A stretch of DNA of 64,000 nucleotides, taken from Mycolicibacterium tusciae. Its GTDB lineage: Bacteria > Actinomycetota > Actinomycetes > Mycobacteriales > Mycobacteriaceae. A model generated the notes under the pieces. That model saw only the letters and a program-made list of their open reading frames with translations, searched no databases and was not told the origin of the DNA. Where the stretch lies: NCBI RefSeq assembly GCF_002086795.1, contig NZ_MVIM01000001.1, positions 124,001 to 188,000 of the forward strand. The letters run 5' to 3'. Below are positions 55,855-64,000 of this stretch, piece after piece. Every line of letters starts with the position of its first letter. The stretch's first letter is position 1. Both the position numbers and the translations under genes were made by a program.

Positions 55855-56475
55855 ATGTATATCCCGTCTTTCAACCGGATCGATGACGACGGCGAGATTC
55901 GGCGCTTCGTAGCGGCGGCGAGATCGGCCGAGTTCGTCACGGTCCATCCTGACGGGGTTCCTGTCGCCACACTGCTGCCGATCATGTGGGAGGGCGACGT
56001 CGTGCTGGCGCACATGGCGAAGGCCAACCCACAGTGGAAGTCCATTGCTCCCGGCAGCCCGGCGCTGTTGATCTCTTCGGGGCCGCAGGCCTACGTCAGC
56101 CCGTCGTGGTATGCGGCAAAGGCCGAGCACGGCCGGGTGGTGCCAACGTGGAACTACAGCGCTGTCCACCTGTCCGGCACGGTACGGGTCCACGAGGACA
56201 GGGAATGGCTGCGCGACGTCGTCACCCGATTGACCGGTGTGCACGAGGACGTGCGTAGTGAGCCGTGGCACGTCAGCGACGCGCCCGAGCGCTACATCGA
56301 CGGCCAGCTCGGCGGAATCGTGGGGCTCGAGATCGCCGTCACCCGCGTCGAGGGCAAGGCGAAACTGAGCCAGAACCGCTCGGAGGCCGACCGGCGCGGG
56401 GTCATCAAAGGCCTTCTTGAAGAACAGGACTACGAAGCAGCGAAAGTCGCGGCGGCGATGGACACCGCGCTGTAA
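55855..56475 (+). CDS. PaiB-family FMN-binding negative regulator-like protein
   Basis: 206 residues: Met-Tyr-Ile-Pro-Ser-Phe-Asn-Arg-Ile-Asp-Asp at the start, Ala-His-Met-Ala-Lys-Ala-Asn-Pro-Gln-Trp, Tyr-Val-Ser-Pro-Ser-Trp-Tyr, Val-Pro-Thr-Trp-Asn-Tyr and Lys-Leu-Ser-Gln-Asn-Arg-Ser near the end. These match the PaiB/FMN-binding split-barrel family. B. subtilis PaiB is a negative regulator of degradative enzymes and sporulation; in actinobacteria the function is unknown, and some members bind FMN or haem-like ligands. The start codon is 4 nt after the mature 3' end of tRNA-Leu, and no ribosome-binding site is present. Confidence 0.88.
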   Translation: MYIPSFNRIDDDGEIRRFVAAARSAEFVTVHPDGVPVATLLPIMWEGDVVLAHMAKANPQWKSIAPGSPALLISSGPQAYVSPSWYAAKAEHGRVVPTWNYSAVHLSGTVRVHEDREWLRDVVTRLTGVHEDVRSEPWHVSDAPERYIDGQLGGIVGLEIAVTRVEGKAKLSQNRSEADRRGVIKGLLEEQDYEAAKVAAAMDTAL

Positions 56476-56568
56476 GGAGAGTCGACGACGAGACGGAATC
56501 TGATGGCCATGGCCGGATGTGGTGACGAAAGCCCCTAGTCGCGCCTACCGGTGCCGATGTTGAACTGA

Positions 56569-62099
<5,531 letters not shown>

Positions 62100-62121
62100 G
62101 AGTCCATCGTGGGCGGACCCT

Positions 62122-62148
62122 GTTCCGGGATCTTTCCGCGCACGTTAT
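62122..62148 (-). promoter_or_regulatory. Possible GlnR-type site upstream of the nitrate reductase
   Basis: On the minus strand ATAAC-n6-GGAAA-n6-GGAAC with exact 6-nt spacings, loosely matching the actinobacterial GlnR pattern (GTNAC-n6-GAAAC repeats). It lies 23-49 bp upstream of the ATG. GlnR controls nitrate genes in related species; the match here is imperfect. Confidence 0.35.
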
Positions 62149-62160
62149 CTGGAGGAAAAC

Positions 62161-62198
62161 TGATGCTCACCGCGGGGATCGCCCCGCGGTGAGCATCA
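62161..62198 (-). terminator. Strong hairpin terminator after the nitrate transporter
   Basis: TGATGCTCACCGCGGGG (62161-62177), a 4-base loop, then its exact complement (62182-62198): a 17-bp perfect stem, 10 bp past the transporter stop. In the leftward direction it is followed by GTTTTCC, giving a short U-tract as in intrinsic terminators. Transcripts may be stopped or their 3' ends protected before the nitrate reductase gene. Confidence 0.8.
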
Positions 62199-62208
62199 TT
62201 TGTGCAGC

Positions 62209-63633
62209 TCAACCAGCAGTAACAGGGACGGCCGGGCGGCCGACGTCCTCCCCCGTGTCGACCCGCACAGTCTTCATCCGCAGGAACACCGCCCAGGTGA
62301 CTATGGCGCAGATCACGTAGAACGCCATGAACACCCAGAACGCGTTGGTCGCGGACTTGGCTTCACCGACGTACGAGGCCCGCAGCACCACGTTGATGAA
62401 CACGCCACCCAGAGCTCCGACGGCACCGGCGAAACCGATCAGCGCACCCGACATGCTCCGCGACCACGCCGCCTTATCCGCGGGGCTCCAGTCGTCGTGA
62501 CCCTGGGCCTTCGCCTCGAAGATGGAGGGGATCATCTTGTACGTCGATCCATTGCCGATGCCCGACAGGATGAACAGCACGATGAATCCGACGACGTAAG
62601 CGATCATTTGACCGCCCGTCGGTGCGCCGGCCGTGCTGTCGTCGAGCATCCCCGTACCCACCAGGATTCCGGCGGCGAAGATCATCGCCACGAAGGTGTA
62701 CATGGTGATCCGCCCACCGCCGATCCGGTCGGCGAGCTTGCCCCCGAACGGCCGCGAGATCGACCCGAGCAGCGGCCCCAGGAAGGAGATCTGAGCCGCG
62801 TGCAGCGAGGCCTGTGCGGCGGTGTCACCGCCGGCGAGAAAGTTGATCTGCAGCACCTGACCGAACGCGAAGGAGAATCCGATGAACGAGCCGAACGTAC
62901 CGATGTAGAGGAAGCTCATCACCCAGGAGTGCTTGTAGCGCAACGCTTCTGCCAACGCGCCGAGGTTCGAACGCTGATTGCCGAGGTTGTCCATGAACAG
63001 CGCCGCCCCAATGGCGGCACAGGCGATCAGCACCAGGTAGACGGCGCAGACGATCTCCGGTGCGGTGTTGGAAACGGCCGCGATCACCAGCAGACCGACG
63101 AGCTGTATGACCGGCACGCCGATATTGCCGCCGCCGGCGTTGAGACCAAGTGCCCAGCCCTTCAGCCGCTGCGGGTAGAAGGCATTGATATTGGTCATCG
63201 ACGAGGCGAAGTTTCCTCCACCGAAGCCCGCGAATGCCGCCACCACGATGAACGTGGTGTAGGACGTGCCGGGGCTCTTCATCGCCCACCAGGTCAAGAC
63301 AGTCGGGATCAACAGCAGCAGCGCGCTGACGATCGTCCAGTTCCGACCGCCGAATTTGGCGGGCGCGATCGTGTACGGGATCCGCATGAAGGCACCGACC
63401 AAGGTGGGCACCGCCACCAGGTAGAACTTGCCCGCCGCATCGATTCCGTAGACGTTCTGCGGCATGAACAGCACCATCACTGACCAGATCGACCAGATCG
63501 AGAAGCCGACGTGTTCGGCGAAGATGGACCAGATCAGGTTGCGCTTGGCAATCTGCTTGCCACCGGCCTCCCAGGCCGCCACGTCTTCGGCGTCCCAGTG
63601 CTCGATGGTGCGGTTACGGGTCAAAGTAGTCAC
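62209..63633 (-). CDS. Nitrate/nitrite MFS transporter, NarK family
   Basis: 474 residues from GTG 63633, 12 predicted membrane helices. Typical NarK elements: Phe-Ala-Glu-His-Val-Gly-Phe-Ser-Ile-Trp-Ser-Ile-Trp-Ser, Arg-Ile-Pro-Tyr-Thr-Ile-Ala-Pro, the nitrate signature Gly-Gly-Gly-Asn-Phe-Ala-Ser-Ser-Met and Ala-Gly-Gly-Gly-Asn-Ile-Gly-Val, Arg-Pro-Phe-Gly-Gly-Lys and Gly-Ile-Gly-Asn-Gly-Ser-Thr-Tyr. It should bring nitrate into the cell (or export nitrite) to feed the reductase. The N-terminus Arg-Thr-Ile-Glu-His-Trp-Asp-Ala-Glu-Asp is shared with mycobacterial NarK proteins. Starts further upstream are possible, but GTG 63633 fits best. Confidence 0.9.
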   Translation of the reverse strand: MTTLTRNRTIEHWDAEDVAAWEAGGKQIAKRNLIWSIFAEHVGFSIWSIWSVMVLFMPQNVYGIDAAGKFYLVAVPTLVGAFMRIPYTIAPAKFGGRNWTIVSALLLLIPTVLTWWAMKSPGTSYTTFIVVAAFAGFGGGNFASSMTNINAFYPQRLKGWALGLNAGGGNIGVPVIQLVGLLVIAAVSNTAPEIVCAVYLVLIACAAIGAALFMDNLGNQRSNLGALAEALRYKHSWVMSFLYIGTFGSFIGFSFAFGQVLQINFLAGGDTAAQASLHAAQISFLGPLLGSISRPFGGKLADRIGGGRITMYTFVAMIFAAGILVGTGMLDDSTAGAPTGGQMIAYVVGFIVLFILSGIGNGSTYKMIPSIFEAKAQGHDDWSPADKAAWSRSMSGALIGFAGAVGALGGVFINVVLRASYVGEAKSATNAFWVFMAFYVICAIVTWAVFLRMKTVRVDTGEDVGRPAVPVTAG

Positions 63634-63758
63634 GAGGGATACATCTACGGCCCGGCTATTCCGCTTCGATTGCACCGCAGTGTCGCCAATGTCAACACCC
63701 GCTCACATCCACCACACAGGCCCGGGTGCGCCAGGGGATTCATTGCCGACTCACTTCG

Positions 63759-63774
63759 GAAACGAATCCGAAAC
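63759..63774. promoter_or_regulatory. Possible GlnR half-site between the transporter gene and the last gene
   Basis: GAAAC-n6-GAAAC (GAAAC-gaatcc-GAAAC) as a direct repeat in the divergent region. It fits AC-n9-AC spacing of GlnR operators but deviates at the first half. It lies 25 bp upstream of the last gene's GTG and about 126 bp upstream of the transporter gene. Confidence 0.3.
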
Positions 63775-63784
63775 ATATGCACCC

Positions 63785-63790
63785 TAGCTT
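63785..63790 (+). promoter_or_regulatory. Candidate -10 element of the last gene
   Basis: TAGCTT, 8 nt before the GTG at 63799, fitting a leaderless start. The AGGGAGG immediately before the GTG is too close to work as a normal ribosome-binding site. Confidence 0.35.
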
Positions 63791-63798
63791 CAGGGAGG

Positions 63799-64000
63799 GT
63801 GAGCGACGGCAGCACTCCCCGATTCCTGCAGGGCCCCTTCGATTTCGAGGGCAACGGGTTGGACAAACCGTTGCTGCTCGACGATTCACTGCGTTACGTG
63901 GTGCCCGCGGGCTCCGTAGCCCAGCCGGTTTATTTCCGCGGTGGCAATTCCAGCGACGACATGGTCACCGTGGTGTTGTTCCGCGATGGAAAACCGATGC
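63799..64000 (+). CDS. Unrecognised protein, N-terminal 67 codons only
   Basis: From GTG 63799 the frame is open to the window end: Ser-Asp-Gly-Ser-Thr-Pro-Arg-Phe-Leu-Gln-Gly-Pro-Phe-Asp, then Leu-Leu-Leu-Asp-Asp-Ser-Leu-Arg-Tyr-Val-Val-Pro-Ala-Gly and Val-Tyr-Phe-Arg-Gly-Gly-Asn-Ser-Ser-Asp-Asp-Met-Val-Thr-Val-Val-Leu. The regular beta-strand pattern and well-formed start suggest a real soluble protein. I do not recognise the family. Because it is divergent from the nitrate transporter and shares its control region, it may belong to nitrogen metabolism; that is inference only. Confidence 0.6.
   Translation, partial: MSDGSTPRFLQGPFDFEGNGLDKPLLLDDSLRYVVPAGSVAQPVYFRGGNSSDDMVTVVLFRDGKPM

Noticed and set aside
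55852..55860. Independent promoter and ribosome-binding site for paiB between tRNA and ATG
   Set aside because: Only four bases lie between the mature tRNA and the ATG, too few for either element.

Overview
The window is a high-GC chromosomal segment of a mycobacterium, most likely a fast-growing environmental Mycolicibacterium. Three things support this: mycothiol synthesis (mshC), the complete Pup-proteasome system with Pup ending in Gly-Gly-Gln, and gene order closely following the M. tuberculosis Rv2070c-Rv2141c block (recalled from memory, not searched). The PE/PPE genes that break up that block in M. tuberculosis are absent. No insertion sequence, prophage, CRISPR array or rRNA is visible. 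One tRNA gene, tRNA-Leu(GAG), is present. No gene-free stretch exceeds 300 bases; the longest is the 297-bp metH/PAC2 divergent region.

Layout. 1-4.2 kb: end of a phosphotransferase gene, a leftward cobalamin operon (SDR-cobL-cobM-cobK) with 4-bp or 1-bp overlaps, and a divergent F420-linked FDOR gene. 4.2-13.4 kb: pepE, a 5'-3' exonuclease, a Gln/Pro/Tyr-rich membrane protein, helY, tatC, tatA, and the DNA-damage regulators pafC and pafB. 13.4-27 kb: a methyltransferase gene inserted between pafB and pafA, then pafA, two alpha/beta hydrolases, prcA-prcB-pup-dop, a small leaderless ORF with two tandem membrane-protein paralogues, a conserved hypothetical gene, a DUF732 secreted protein, and the proteasomal ATPase mpa. 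27-31.5 kb: two MTB12-like exported proteins, DUF503, trmI, and an operon of RecB-family nuclease, thioesterase-like and DinB-like genes. 31.5-34.8 kb: an accessory block (ArsR regulator, SRPBCC protein, flavodoxin, flavin disulfide oxidoreductase, DUF4126). 34.9-42.2 kb: hisG-hisE, sugar porter, HAD phosphatase, metH. 42.5-53.8 kb: PAC2, DUF1254 lipoprotein, SDR, mshC, cysQ, kinase-like protein, DUF3090, histidine phosphatase, uppP, lppL, DUF5703, pyrD. 53.8-64 kb: PEBP protein, M20 peptidase, tRNA-Leu(GAG) with paiB 4 nt downstream, a ctaD (cytochrome c oxidase subunit I) gene, a fused nitrate reductase (molybdopterin + flavodoxin + ferredoxin-reductase-like modules), a narK-type nitrate transporter, and the start of an unrecognised gene.

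How the genes work together. Dop, PafA, Pup, PrcA/PrcB and Mpa form one protein-degradation pathway: Dop deamidates Pup and also removes it, PafA ligates it, Mpa unfolds, and PrcBA degrades. PafB/PafC control the LexA-independent DNA-damage response. CobK/L/M make corrinoid intermediates for cobalamin, which MetH uses. MshC makes mycothiol, and CysQ recycles PAP(S) from sulfur assimilation. The right end is an inorganic-nitrogen module (NarK uptake, fused assimilatory nitrate reductase) with possible GlnR-type operator spacing upstream.

The most interesting points are: (i) tRNA-Leu and paiB spaced so that tRNA 3'-processing would itself produce a nearly leaderless mRNA; (ii) a 40-codon leaderless small ORF divergent from dop and overlapping the next gene by 8 nt; (iii) a self-complementary element covering the metH ribosome-binding site plus a second nested inverted repeat upstream; (iv) the single-chain nitrate reductase; (v) hairpins between tatA and tatC, before pup, and across the mpa stop codon; and (vi) a 20-codon remnant of a VOC-family gene. 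All functional statements are from reading the sequence and family knowledge; no searches were run.
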